From positions 283,897-347,896 of the forward strand of contig CP070638.1 of the NCBI GenBank assembly GCA_020354025.1: 64,000 nt of DNA. The letters are read 5' to 3'. The translations under genes and the position numbers were made by a program. The notes beneath the pieces are model-generated. The model was not told the origin of the DNA and did not search any database. It saw only the letters and a list, made by a program, of their open reading frames with translations. Shown here one piece after another: positions 1 through 9,683 of the stretch (its first letter is position 1; every line of letters starts with the position of its first letter). Source of the stretch: Fidelibacterota bacterium (GTDB lineage: Bacteria; Fidelibacterota; Marinisomatia; SCGC-AAA003-L08; TS1B11).

Positions 1-2
1 AC

Positions 3-68
3 GCCAATAATACCAGCCCCGACGTAGCTGGCCAGGACTTGCTTGATTCACCGGGTACGGCACAGTGA
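3..68 (+). CDS. 3' end of an upstream gene (partial)
   Basis: An open frame enters from the left edge and stops with TGA at 66-68. It encodes only about 21 residues in this window, too few to assign a function. Its stop overlaps the GTG start of the helicase gene (GTGA at 65-68), the usual sign of translational coupling. That overlap is the main reason to think the frame is real and that the helicase is the second gene of an operon. Confidence 0.4.
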   Translation, partial: ANNTSPDVAGQDLLDSPGTAQ

Positions 69-2377
69 ATCTCAGCGACCTGAATTCGGTCCAGACTGAG
101 GCTGTGCAGTATATGGACTCACCGGTGCTTATTTTTGCCGGGGCTGGTAGTGGCAAGACTCGGGTGCTCGCATACAAAATTGCATATCTTATCGAGGAGA
201 AAGGATTGTCTCCCGGCAACATCCTGGCAGTTACCTTTACCAACAAAGCGGCCAACGAGATGCGCAATCGGGTTGACACCCTCCTCAACCATCGGGAAAA
301 GGACCGGCGCGAAGCGGCAGCAGTGGATCGGGCTCTTCTGCCAGATGGCAATGTTCATGTGGGAACATTCCATTCCATCTGTGCCCGGATCCTGCGGCGG
401 GAGATCCAACGCCTGGGCTACAGGCAGGATTTTGTCATTTATGACTCCGATGATCAGCTGCGGCTGCTCAAACAGGTCTTGGAGCGGAACGAGTACGACC
501 TCGACCTCTATCCGCCCCAGGCTTTCCAGGCTCGAATCAGTTACGCAAAGAACCGCATGCTTACACCGGAACAACTGGCCGATCAGGCCGGAGGCATTGG
601 ATCTGATGTCCTGGCGGCCGTATACCGGGACTACCAGCAGGGTTTGAAGGAAAACAATGCCTTGGATTTCGACGATCTGCTGTTGCTGCCGCTCACCCTT
701 TTTGAAAAACACCCCCGGATACTGGGTCGCTACCGGAAGCAGTTCGAGTACGTCCTGGTAGATGAGTATCAGGACACCAACCGGGCGCAATTCGAATTTG
801 TCCGATGCTTGGCTGAAAAGCACCGGCGGATCTGTGTTGTGGGGGATGACGACCAGTCTATCTATGCCTGGCGCGGGGCCGACATCACTAACATACTCAA
901 CTTTACTGGTGTCTTCCAGGATGCCAAGGTCTTCAAACTGGAACAGAATTATCGCTCGACATCTGTGATTCTTCAAGCCGCCGGGACGATGGTGGCCCGC
1001 AACCAGAGCCGGGCTCCGAAAACACTCTGGACTGAACGCGAGGGCGGAGAACTGATCCACATCTATCCGGCTGTGGATGAACGTGATGAGGCGGAACACA
1101 TATACCGACGCATACAACATGAGGTTCTGGTAGAGAAACGGCGTTTCAGGGACATGGTAATCCTGTATCGTACCAATGCCCAGAGCCGGGCGCTGGAAGA
1201 AGCTCTGCGCCGCAGGACAATGGCTTATGTAATCGTCGGCGGCACTAAATTCTACCACCGCAAAGAGGTGAAAGATGTTCTGGCCTATCTGCGACTGCTG
1301 GTCAATCCCTCCGACTCGGTGAGCCTGGAACGGATCATCAACTTCCCACCGCGGGCCATTGGCGATACCTCAATGAACCGGCTGCGCGCGTTCGCTAGGG
1401 AAAAGAATCTGGCATTATTCGATGCCCTGGAGCACGGTGTGAAGGCTGGCGTGCAATCCAAGCAGTCCCAGGCTATGAAAGCTTTCAAAGCACTTATTGA
1501 GCAGTATCAGGCTCTGGCGTCAAATACGACCTCAGTGGTGGGGGAGAGCAGCCCCATTGTCGGAGAGTATACTGATGGCGACACAGTGCGCAGTGAAGAG
1601 CATATCGGCATTGAGGAGCTGGTGGCCACTCTCCTGGAGGAAACCGGTGTAGCACGGCACTATCGGCGAATGGAAACAATGGATGCCCGGGAACGCCTGG
1701 ACAATATTGAAGAGCTGATCCGCAGCATAGGGCAGTTCCATCAGGAGCGGGAAGGGGCTACACTGCGGGATTTCCTGGAAGAGGTGTCCCTGCTGACAGA
1801 CATCGACCGCTGGAACGACGACACCAATGCCGTTACTCTCATGACCCTCCACAGCGCCAAGGGCCTGGAGTTCCCCGTGGTCTTCGTCACGGGACTGGAG
1901 GAAGGTCTGTTTCCCCTTATGCGTCCCGATGAGAACGTTGCCGACGATGAAGAGGAACGGCGGCTGTTCTATGTCGGCCTAACCCGCGCCCGGGACAAAG
2001 TCTACCTCTCATACGCCGCCCAGCGCCGAAGGTGGGGCAATAGCGCGGTCAACGGAGTAATGAGCCGCTTCATCCGTGAGCTCCCCGAGGAACTGGTGCG
2101 CTGGCCCCAGCGGCGTGAAGAATCAGCGGTTGCGGATAATGGTGACCCTTCCGCCAGGCCGGCGGTTGCTCCGCGCGCAACTAGGCCCAGGGCCCCCATC
2201 GTGCAGCCCGTGCTTGATGATTACGTCGTAGGTACCTGGGTAGAGCACAAGATCTTCGGCAAAGGACAGATTGCCGAACGGGAGGGAGTGGGGGACAACT
2301 TGAAGCTCACCGTGCGCTTCACCGACGGGAAGGTGAAAAAACTCGTGGCACGCTATGCGAACCTGACCCGGCTCTAG
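65..2377 (+). CDS. pcrA: ATP-dependent 3'-5' DNA helicase, PcrA/UvrD type (SF1A)
   Basis: Unwinds DNA in excision and mismatch repair and removes RecA filaments, acting in the cytoplasm. All core motifs are present in order: Walker A GAGSGKT with Lys at about residue 31, the DEYQDTN Walker B box near 232, VGDDDQSIYAWRGAD just after it, the LEQNYRST motif near 298, and TLMTLHSAKGLEF near 592. The last 50 residues (from VGTWVEHKIFGKG) match the Tudor-like tail typical of PcrA, which favours PcrA over RecB-type relatives. Length 770 aa is normal for the family. The start is GTG at 65, overlapping the stop of the upstream frame. Function is firm from the motifs; the choice between the names pcrA and uvrD is conventional. 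Confidence 0.93.
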   Translation: MNLSDLNSVQTEAVQYMDSPVLIFAGAGSGKTRVLAYKIAYLIEEKGLSPGNILAVTFTNKAANEMRNRVDTLLNHREKDRREAAAVDRALLPDGNVHVGTFHSICARILRREIQRLGYRQDFVIYDSDDQLRLLKQVLERNEYDLDLYPPQAFQARISYAKNRMLTPEQLADQAGGIGSDVLAAVYRDYQQGLKENNALDFDDLLLLPLTLFEKHPRILGRYRKQFEYVLVDEYQDTNRAQFEFVRCLAEKHRRICVVGDDDQSIYAWRGADITNILNFTGVFQDAKVFKLEQNYRSTSVILQAAGTMVARNQSRAPKTLWTEREGGELIHIYPAVDERDEAEHIYRRIQHEVLVEKRRFRDMVILYRTNAQSRALEEALRRRTMAYVIVGGTKFYHRKEVKDVLAYLRLLVNPSDSVSLERIINFPPRAIGDTSMNRLRAFAREKNLALFDALEHGVKAGVQSKQSQAMKAFKALIEQYQALASNTTSVVGESSPIVGEYTDGDTVRSEEHIGIEELVATLLEETGVARHYRRMETMDARERLDNIEELIRSIGQFHQEREGATLRDFLEEVSLLTDIDRWNDDTNAVTLMTLHSAKGLEFPVVFVTGLEEGLFPLMRPDENVADDEEERRLFYVGLTRARDKVYLSYAAQRRRWGNSAVNGVMSRFIRELPEELVRWPQRREESAVADNGDPSARPAVAPRATRPRAPIVQPVLDDYVVGTWVEHKIFGKGQIAEREGVGDNLKLTVRFTDGKVKKLVARYANLTRL

Positions 2378-2605
2378 CCGGCGTCTTTTAAAAATTCACC
2401 TACTCAGCGGAGATCCTGTCGAAGGACTCGAGATTTGAGGCTGGGGGCTGGGAAACACCTATATCGTAGAATGTACTTAGGCCCATCGCTTCCTCTTTTT
2501 CGGTCCTGTCAATCCTGTCATTTTGCCCAGTTCTTTCTTGGCGTCCGATCGATCCACTTCTCGGCGGACTCGAGGCAGGTTTTGTGGGTATTTCCTTCAT
2601 ACCTG

Positions 2606-3913
2606 CTACTTCTTGAGCTCCTTATCTAGCTCCTCAATAAGGGCATCCGAGGGTGTCGTTTTGCGCCGGAGTTCGGCGGCCACCTTCTCGGCCCGGCGCA
2701 TTACTCGCAGCAGGTTCTGCCCGGCTACCTGCTTGACCTCCTCCTCGCTGTAGCCCCGCTTGAGCAGTTCGGCCAGCAGCGCCGGAAAGGCGGACACGTC
2801 CTCCAGGCCCACGGGAGCGGCGGAAATGCCGTCGAAATCCGAGCCGATACCCACGTGGTCGATGCCGGCAACCTTGCGGATGTGATCGATGTGATCGGCG
2901 ACCTCGGCCAGGGGCACGGACGGCAACGGGTGGGCCTCCCGCCAGGAAGCTATTCCCGCCTCTACGGCATCCGGGTCGTGGGGGAGAAGGTCTTTCAGCC
3001 GGGCTTCTTCCGCCGTCCATCGGCCTTTGTATTGGCGTACCTCTTCGGATACGAAGTCAAGCGCGAAGGTCACCATAACCACCCCATCGTTCTTCTTCAT
3101 GCGACTCAGCACGTCATCGGGCACGTTGCGGGGGTGGTCGCAAATCGCCCGGGCGGAGGAGTGGGAAAAGATGATCGGCGCTTTGGAAACGTCCAGCGCG
3201 TCATTCATGGTGCCGGGCGAAACGTGGGACAGGTCCACCAGCATCCCCAAACGGTTCATCTCCCTGATCACCTCTTTGCCGAAGGGAGTAAGGCCACCAT
3301 GCTCTGGGGTGTCAGTGGCGGCGTCAGCCCAGGCAATGTTGTTCCAGTGGGTGATGGTCATACACCGGGCACCGGCGCGGTAAAACTGCCTGAGCACTGC
3401 CAGGGAATTGTTTATGGAATGCCCCCCTTCCACGTCGATCAGGGAGGCGATCTTACCCTGTCCGTGAATGCGGACGATATCGTCTGCGGTTAACGCCAAT
3501 TCCAGGTCATCGGAATAACGGGTCACCAGGCGGTGGACTACGTCGATCTGCTCCAGGGTGGCCTGGACGGCATCGGCTCCCGGCAGCTCAACCGGCACCC
3601 AGACCGACCAGAACTGGCCACCTACCCTGCCGGCCCGCAGGCGCGGTAGATCGGTGTGCATGGGCCGTTCGAGCTGGCCGGTGTCCCCGGCAAAGTCGAT
3701 GGCGTCAAGGTGGTTATTCACCCGGTTGCGGTATTGCCAGGCGGTATCGTTGTGACCATCGATGAGCGGCACTTCCTTCATAATCTGCCGGGCCTTTTTC
3801 AGGAGGGCTTTGTCCGTGTCAGTGGCGGATTCACCAGCCCCGGAACCAAGGGCCAGGCTTGTAAAGGTAAGTATCATGATCAGCATTCCCGAGTTTGCTG
3901 GATAATAATTCAT
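2606..3913 (-). CDS. secreted membrane-type dipeptidase, peptidase family M19
   Basis: Zinc dipeptidase related to renal dipeptidase, expected to cleave dipeptides (including those with a D-residue or beta-lactam-like substrates) outside the cytoplasm. The N-terminus has a hydrophobic stretch (residues about 8-25) that reads as a signal peptide. Metal-ligand motifs of the family are visible: DGHNDT near residue 52, the bridging Glu in DVEGGH near 165, His in VDLSHVS near 228, His in IIFSHSSAR near 250, and Asp in GIGSDFDG near 355. Length 435 aa is typical. The gene stands alone, convergent with pcrA, so no operon context helps with substrate. Confidence 0.9.
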   Translation of the reverse strand: MNYYPANSGMLIMILTFTSLALGSGAGESATDTDKALLKKARQIMKEVPLIDGHNDTAWQYRNRVNNHLDAIDFAGDTGQLERPMHTDLPRLRAGRVGGQFWSVWVPVELPGADAVQATLEQIDVVHRLVTRYSDDLELALTADDIVRIHGQGKIASLIDVEGGHSINNSLAVLRQFYRAGARCMTITHWNNIAWADAATDTPEHGGLTPFGKEVIREMNRLGMLVDLSHVSPGTMNDALDVSKAPIIFSHSSARAICDHPRNVPDDVLSRMKKNDGVVMVTFALDFVSEEVRQYKGRWTAEEARLKDLLPHDPDAVEAGIASWREAHPLPSVPLAEVADHIDHIRKVAGIDHVGIGSDFDGISAAPVGLEDVSAFPALLAELLKRGYSEEEVKQVAGQNLLRVMRRAEKVAAELRRKTTPSDALIEELDKELKK

Positions 3914-4170
3914 GTATTCCTCATGAATAGCGTCCTTGCGGCCAATTTTAGATCGCTAGGGTTAGTTGTTGATGTGACCAGGATTCAACCATCGAAAATA
4001 GGCGGTGGCGAGGGTGAAGGCAAGCAGGTTATCCGGGCATAGGCCTCGTAATGGGGCCGGCCACCGCTTTCAGTGGGATTCTTAGGTAGTCTCATTAAAA
4101 CCTTGGAATAGTCGAGAGGCTCTCTTTAGTTTTTAGTCATGGAATTTTTAAAAGTATCAATAGAGCCGCA
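3914..4170. other. intergenic region between divergent M19 peptidase and the GDPD locus
   Basis: About 260 bases between the minus-strand peptidase start and the small frame in front of the GDPD gene. It must hold promoters for both directions. I see no convincing repeat, RNA gene or palindrome in it. Confidence 0.5.
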
Positions 4171-4191
4171 ATGGAAAGGGAGCATACTATC

Positions 4192-4266
4192 GTGAAAAAC
4201 AGGATCCATTTCCTTGAAATGAATATGAACCGTCATAACCTCACCAGCAAGTTGAGGAAGTACTAG
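4192..4266 (+). CDS. possible 24-codon small ORF upstream of the GDPD gene
   Basis: A GTG start at 4192 sits eight bases after an AAAGGGAG Shine-Dalgarno-like sequence, and the frame runs to TAG at 4264-4266. An in-frame ATG at 4171 would give 31 codons. The stop is one base before the TTG start of the GDPD gene, which suggests translational coupling. The product is basic and has no recognisable domain. It could be a true small protein, a leader, or chance. Confidence 0.3.
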   Translation: MKNRIHFLEMNMNRHNLTSKLRKY

Positions 4267-4267
4267 A

Positions 4268-5107
4268 TTGAAGATCACCTTCCTGTCGCCCTTTCTCTTA
4301 TCCTTATTACTTATATCCTGTTATAATCGAGCCACTTTTGAAGTTCACAACCTCAACGGGAATAAGATCGGCGTTCTGGGCCATCGTGGTATAAGTGAAG
4401 GACATAAATATCCAGGCAATTCCTTTGAAGCCATAGAGTCCGTTTTAAAAATCGGCGCAGATGGTTCAGAGATTGACGTTCAGTTAACAAAGGACAGTGT
4501 TCTGGCTATCTTTCATGATATGGAATTAAGCAACACGACGAACTGTCAAGGGATGATACGAGACTATAATTGGGCAGAAATTGATAGTTGCACCAATAAC
4601 AGTCCTATGTCGGAACAAATATTCATTATTTCAGTTGATAGTCTTTTCAGTAGAATACCGGATATTCAGAATTACTACTTCTCGTTCGATTGTAAGTTCT
4701 ATCCGGGAGATGAGACGATAACTGCCTACTATCGGCAATATGTATTCGCCATCAAACAGGTTATTGATAAGTACAATATGCATAATAAGGTGTTGATCGA
4801 AGCTGATCGAATTCAATTTCATCAAATGCTGAAGCAAAACGAAGTCCAGGCTTTACAATTCATTACTGGTGCGGGAATTACCAATGGAATTCCCATTGCA
4901 GAGGAACTGGGATTATATGGGATAGGGATTGGATCGTCAGTTACCAGGAGAGACATCGAACTAGCTCATGGAAAGGGATTCAGAGTGATGACCTGGACAC
5001 CCAAGACTAAATGGGCAAACGTGAAAGCCGTTAAGAAGAGTCCGGATTTCATTCAGACTGACAAGCCAATTCATATGCTGAAGATGTTCGGGAAGTATTC
5101 ACCGTAA
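4268..5107 (+). CDS. glycerophosphodiester phosphodiesterase-like lipoprotein (GDPD family)
   Basis: Likely hydrolyses glycerophosphodiesters to glycerol-3-phosphate and an alcohol at the cell envelope. The N-terminus is a lipoprotein signal with a lipobox ending LLIS-C at about residue 18. The GDPD core shows LGHRG near residue 39, the PGNSFEAI segment, the metal-binding SEIDVQLTKD near 66, and the catalytic-type FHDMEL segment near 80. Length 279 aa fits a single-domain enzyme. The start is TTG with a GAGGAAG ribosome site about eight bases upstream. The LtaS-like phosphoglycerol transferase follows 75 bases downstream on the same strand, so the pair may make and recycle the same phosphoglycerol-containing material. 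Confidence 0.82.
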   Translation: MKITFLSPFLLSLLLISCYNRATFEVHNLNGNKIGVLGHRGISEGHKYPGNSFEAIESVLKIGADGSEIDVQLTKDSVLAIFHDMELSNTTNCQGMIRDYNWAEIDSCTNNSPMSEQIFIISVDSLFSRIPDIQNYYFSFDCKFYPGDETITAYYRQYVFAIKQVIDKYNMHNKVLIEADRIQFHQMLKQNEVQALQFITGAGITNGIPIAEELGLYGIGIGSSVTRRDIELAHGKGFRVMTWTPKTKWANVKAVKKSPDFIQTDKPIHMLKMFGKYSP

Positions 5108-5182
5108 TGTTCGGGAAAATGAGGTCCCAATGCTTCTATCAATAATTTTAGTTGCGGACAAGAATTTTGACTATCCTTCAAC

Positions 5183-7237
5183 TTGTTTCATTCAGGGGGC
5201 TTAACCATCAGCAGTAGATGGCAGAACTACATCGAAGAGTTTATTGAGCAACTCAAGGTCTACATTTTTGCTGTTGTTTATCTGGGCTTGTTCAGGCTGG
5301 TCTTGATCGTCTATTTCAATGACAAATTGGATACTAGCACTGACCTAAGCGACATTTTCCTGGCGATGGCCCATGGTTTTCGATTTGACTCTGGCATTGC
5401 TGCATTAGTTATACTTGTCCCGTTCCTGGCCAATATCGCTCTTAGCCCTTTTGGTTTGACACCCTTGGCTGCCTATCTGCGCAGAGGTTTTTCGGTCTTC
5501 ATGGTTGTTATCATGACCTTGGTCTTCGTGGTTACTATTCCCTATTTCAAGGAGTACGATAGCCAATTCGACTATTTCCTATTCGAAATCCTCTACGATG
5601 ATCGCTCAGCAGTTATGCGAACCATTATCGAGGGATATAATTTGCTGAGCAGCATACTGGCATTTTCTGTGATTTCTATCCTCTGTTTTTTCCTATTGAA
5701 GCGATGGCATAGACTTCCTTTCACACCTTTATCACGGCTTCTTACTCAGCCCAAGAACCTGTTGCCGCGTTCTCTTATTGCCATAGCAATAGTCCTTCTA
5801 ACCTTTGCGGCAGCGCGCGGCTCGTTTAGATCCAGGCCCGCTATGAGAAAATGGGCGGATATAACGACCGATATCTTTCTTAACCAAACGGTAATGAATC
5901 CCATAAGGCATTTGCACTATGCCTACAAGGATTTCCGATCCATTAACTCCAAAAGAGAAGGAATTCAAAAGCTGCTGGGAGATATCTCAGTCAGAACGGC
6001 CGCAAAGGAGTATTTCTCCTTAGATCTGCCTGAGGATAAAGCAGGTGATCTTTCGAACTACTTGCAAAGAACAGCCAGTGGCAGTCTAGCCGAGATGCCA
6101 GATCATATTTTTATTATTGTTATGGAGAGTTATGACTCTTGGCCGCTGCTGCCCAGATACAAGTCACTGAAGATCGCTGATAACCTTGAACACTTGGGTG
6201 AGAACGGAGTTTTTTTCAACCACTTTCTGCCCGCCGGCAGTAACACTATAGCGTCCATATCGGCAATTCTTCTGGGAATACCATACACGGGATTGAACAT
6301 CAGCAGAATTGCGGCAAGTAAACCGCCTTTTCTCACATCCACCCCCGGCATATTTAAACGTTTAGGCTACAAGACGAGGCTGTATTACGGCGGCTTTATC
6401 TCATGGCAAAACATTGGGAATCTATTTCAGGCTCAGGGAATTGACGAGATCTATGCTGCTCCCAGCATTGAGGAGAAAGTACCGGATGGAGTATGGGGCG
6501 TGGAGGATGAGCAACTCTTTCAATTTATTCAGACCAATACCACTGCAGGAGTGAAAACCCTTAATATTATCCTGACAACAACCTATCACCCTCCTTTCAA
6601 CCTAGATGTGAAAACCAAAGGTTTCCCGCTGAGCGAGATACCCGCAGATATCAGGGCCGATTACGACGGCTCAATAACGCTGAATCAGCTGGGGCATTTC
6701 TGGTATTGCGATAGAGAAGTTGGAAAGTTTGTGAATGCGATAGAAAAAGTGTATCCTTCAAGCCTTTTTGCGATAACCGGTGATCATTATGGACGCAGAT
6801 TTCTAAATTCTCGTCCATCCATTTACGAACACACTTCTGTACCTTTTATTCTCTATAGCAAGAAATTCATTACCCCGCAAGGAACTAGAAATCCAACTCC
6901 TGGCAGTCATATCGATATCATCCCGACAATCGTCGAGCTGATTGCTCCGGCTGGTTTTCAGTACCATAGCTTCGGTAGATCTATGCTTGACAGAGGCGAG
7001 AAAGGTAACAAGCCTGCCATTATGCGCTTCGGTATAGGTCATCAGACAATTGTAGCAGAGAATTTTATTGCCAATCTTAAAATTGATCGGAATCCAGCCC
7101 CTTTACCTGATACTGACTTCGTGAATAACAGCGAGCTTTTCCACAGCCTTGTGAAAAAGCATGACCAGTTTCTCGGGCTGGGCTGGTGGCTAATGTTAAG
7201 GGGTGAAGTTTTAGAGGCTTCCGTCGCACCAGATTAG
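5183..7237 (+). CDS. LtaS/MdoB-like membrane phosphoglycerol transferase (sulfatase superfamily)
   Basis: Predicted inner-membrane enzyme with a large periplasmic catalytic domain. In this family the enzyme moves phosphoglycerol from phosphatidylglycerol to an acceptor such as lipoteichoic acid or a periplasmic glucan. The first ~215 residues carry about five hydrophobic segments. The sulfatase-like domain follows with VMESYDSW near residue 315 (metal-binding Glu), the candidate nucleophile Thr in PAGSNTIASI near 352, and the metal site ITGDHYGRR near 530. Length 684 aa fits the family. The start is uncertain: TTG at 5183 has no clear Shine-Dalgarno site. The GDPD lipoprotein lies directly upstream. 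The acceptor cannot be told from the sequence. Confidence 0.78.
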   Translation: MFHSGGLTISSRWQNYIEEFIEQLKVYIFAVVYLGLFRLVLIVYFNDKLDTSTDLSDIFLAMAHGFRFDSGIAALVILVPFLANIALSPFGLTPLAAYLRRGFSVFMVVIMTLVFVVTIPYFKEYDSQFDYFLFEILYDDRSAVMRTIIEGYNLLSSILAFSVISILCFFLLKRWHRLPFTPLSRLLTQPKNLLPRSLIAIAIVLLTFAAARGSFRSRPAMRKWADITTDIFLNQTVMNPIRHLHYAYKDFRSINSKREGIQKLLGDISVRTAAKEYFSLDLPEDKAGDLSNYLQRTASGSLAEMPDHIFIIVMESYDSWPLLPRYKSLKIADNLEHLGENGVFFNHFLPAGSNTIASISAILLGIPYTGLNISRIAASKPPFLTSTPGIFKRLGYKTRLYYGGFISWQNIGNLFQAQGIDEIYAAPSIEEKVPDGVWGVEDEQLFQFIQTNTTAGVKTLNIILTTTYHPPFNLDVKTKGFPLSEIPADIRADYDGSITLNQLGHFWYCDREVGKFVNAIEKVYPSSLFAITGDHYGRRFLNSRPSIYEHTSVPFILYSKKFITPQGTRNPTPGSHIDIIPTIVELIAPAGFQYHSFGRSMLDRGEKGNKPAIMRFGIGHQTIVAENFIANLKIDRNPAPLPDTDFVNNSELFHSLVKKHDQFLGLGWWLMLRGEVLEASVAPD

Positions 7238-7660
7238 AGCTGACAGAATGGTGGGAAATCGAGGCTGCAATTTTACCATCAATGAACAGTAGTGATCTTA
7301 ATAGTATAGGGATTTGTAAGGCGTTTAGAATCAGCAGTGGTGGTGACTTCCATTGTGAACAGCAGTTTGTAGGGTCATACCAGGGAGAACTTCTGTCCAC
7401 CTTGCTCCGAACTTGACCAAGGAGTCTGTTTATATTCATCAGATCAAATATGATTGCTTTCATTATCTGGACGATGTTGCTTAATTTGTATCGTTCTATA
7501 GGGAAAGTATAATTTGTAGTATATCATTGTAATATTCGACGAAGGTAATCCTGTTGATATGCTGATAAGCATTCTATAAAAAGTAGGCCGGTACTAAACA
7601 TTCTATTTATGCTTCTTCTATGGATATTGTCCTACAATTAGATACAAGGAGGATAGTAGC
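7238..7660. other. AT-rich intergenic region
   Basis: About 420 bases. Base composition shifts towards AT as the nitrilase-family gene is approached. The only clear signal is the ribosome site AAGGAGG at about 7645-7651, serving the ATG at 7661. No RNA gene or long repeat was seen. Confidence 0.5.
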
Positions 7661-9460
7661 ATGAAAATATGTCCATTAATTGCTTTTTCTTCTATTGCGT
7701 TGTTCCCGGTTTTTCTTGGATTCGGCTTATTTGCCCAGTCTTTAGAGTCATTTTCAAAAAAAACATCTATAGAGATTAGTTTGGTCAGGGATAATTTCGC
7801 CACATTTTTAAATAAACAACATTCGGGTAATCGAATTGGCTATCGTTTCTTCGAACATAGTCCTAGTACATACGGCGAAGTTCCATTATCAAATAAAGAT
7901 GTAAATCTTGACACAACAGAAATATCTTCATTAAAAAGTATTTTTCAGAAACAGAAGAATGTATTTGTCTATAAGCACAAGATTGAAAAGGATGAAAATT
8001 GGTCAAGGATGGACTGGACATATTATATGGTTCCAGTTACGGATGGTATTGAGGTTCTATTAGTTGTTGAGACTTATAATGAAGGTTTGCCCGAATATTA
8101 TGGCATTCAGCAGTGCTTTCGAATGAGTGGTGAAACAAACAAGGCTTGGCGTAAAAATATCGCACGTACACCAGCATTTAGTGAATATGATTTATGGGCG
8201 AAAGAGGATACTGTAACCAGTTTGTCGTATGTTTATCGGAATGATAAGTGGTACTCTATGCCAGCAACGAGCACCCCGGTAGGAGCACGTACACCGCTGG
8301 GAATCGCGGTTGATCATTTGAGGACGCAAGGAAATATGACGTCGAAAGTGGGCCCTTATGAAGCAAAAATACTAAAGCCCATAGATCATGGTATAATCAC
8401 TCGAACAAACAAGGATGGTAACTGGATATGTGGTATTTATTGGGAAAACACTTCACACGTTACGAATCATCATCCTGCTGATTGTTTGCATCCGATTGTA
8501 AATATAGGGAATATTCCCCCGCGTTCAAAACGAGCTTTACGAGGAAAGATTTATTGGTTTAAAGGTAATAAAAATGATTTATATGAACATTTTCAAGCAG
8601 ACTTTGGTGAAATTAAAAAAAAGGGCAAGCTAAGAATAGCCTCCAGTCAATTCCCCATTACCGGAAATATTAACGAAAATGCTAGATGGATAAAAAAACA
8701 GATTAGAGAAGCTAAAGTAAGTGGCGCTGATATCGTACATTTTCCTGAATGTGCGTTATCTGGATATGGAGGAGGTGATGTTAAAGATTTTAATAAATAT
8801 GATTGGAAAGAATTGAAAAGTGAAACGGAATCAATTATTGTCTTAGCGAAAGAGTTGAATATATGGGTACTTTTAGGGAGTTCGCATAAATTATCTGATG
8901 ATAATAAACCGCACAATTCATCATATGTTATAAGTTCAAATGGGCAGGTAATTGATAGATATGATAAAAGGTTTTGTACCACGGGGGATTTAAAATATTA
9001 TACTCCTGGAGATCATTTTTCAGTTTTCGAAATAAATGGCATAAAGTGCGGATTGCTGATCTGTTATGACTTACGTTTTCCTGAAATATTTCGTGAATAT
9101 AAAAAATTGGATGTGAATGTTATTTTTCATTCTTTTTATAATGCACGTCATAAGGAAAATTGTATTCATCCAAAAATAATGCCTGTAACGGCTCAAGCCC
9201 GAGCCGCTACAAACTACTTTTTTATGTCATTGACCAATTCTTCCGCCCCTTATAGTTGGCCTTGTCATTTTATAACTCCCGATGGATTAATAGAAAATAA
9301 ATTGCCAGCCAATAAACCTGGGGTACTAATGTCAGAAGTTGATATTTCTAAAGAGTATTATGATGCGAGTAAACCTTTTAGAATGGATGCAATCAAGGGC
9401 AAACTCAATAGTGGAGATATTATAAAAGATTCTCGATCGAGAAATCGAAAAATCTATTAA
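7661..9460 (+). CDS. secreted two-domain protein with C-terminal carbon-nitrogen hydrolase (nitrilase superfamily)
   Basis: The C-terminal part (about residues 325-590) is a carbon-nitrogen hydrolase domain with the full catalytic triad: Glu in FPECALSGYG (about 361), Lys in RYDKRFCTTGD (about 435) and Cys in LICYDLRFPE (about 468). Such enzymes cleave amides or nitriles. The N-terminus is a signal peptide, so the protein is exported, which is unusual for this family. Residues about 30-320 form a domain I do not recognise, rich in Trp and Tyr and with paired His (NHHPADC). The gene is strongly AT-rich, with runs of A in lysine codons, unlike the flanking genes, which suggests recent acquisition. 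The start is supported by AAGGAGG eight bases upstream. Substrate unknown. Confidence 0.8.
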   Translation: MKICPLIAFSSIALFPVFLGFGLFAQSLESFSKKTSIEISLVRDNFATFLNKQHSGNRIGYRFFEHSPSTYGEVPLSNKDVNLDTTEISSLKSIFQKQKNVFVYKHKIEKDENWSRMDWTYYMVPVTDGIEVLLVVETYNEGLPEYYGIQQCFRMSGETNKAWRKNIARTPAFSEYDLWAKEDTVTSLSYVYRNDKWYSMPATSTPVGARTPLGIAVDHLRTQGNMTSKVGPYEAKILKPIDHGIITRTNKDGNWICGIYWENTSHVTNHHPADCLHPIVNIGNIPPRSKRALRGKIYWFKGNKNDLYEHFQADFGEIKKKGKLRIASSQFPITGNINENARWIKKQIREAKVSGADIVHFPECALSGYGGGDVKDFNKYDWKELKSETESIIVLAKELNIWVLLGSSHKLSDDNKPHNSSYVISSNGQVIDRYDKRFCTTGDLKYYTPGDHFSVFEINGIKCGLLICYDLRFPEIFREYKKLDVNVIFHSFYNARHKENCIHPKIMPVTAQARAATNYFFMSLTNSSAPYSWPCHFITPDGLIENKLPANKPGVLMSEVDISKEYYDASKPFRMDAIKGKLNSGDIIKDSRSRNRKIY

Positions 9461-9683
9461 AAATACTAAGCTTTTTAATGGGCATAGCTTGTAGAATAAA
9501 GAAAACAGAGATCATATAGAATCTATACATTCTAAGTTTAACGATGAGAAAAAGGATTCAAAATAGGATTAGCCTTGCTATCTTACGGAAGATGGCAACA
9601 ATAAAATCTATAGCCCATTAGATATATACTTCATAAATGGCAAGCCAAGGGCGGCAATCACAGAGGGATCTGAATTCCCCGTC

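Noticed and set aside
119-1258. A 379-codon minus-strand open frame inside the helicase gene
   Set aside because: It lies wholly within pcrA, whose motifs are complete, and its product has no recognisable features. It is a shadow of the coding strand.
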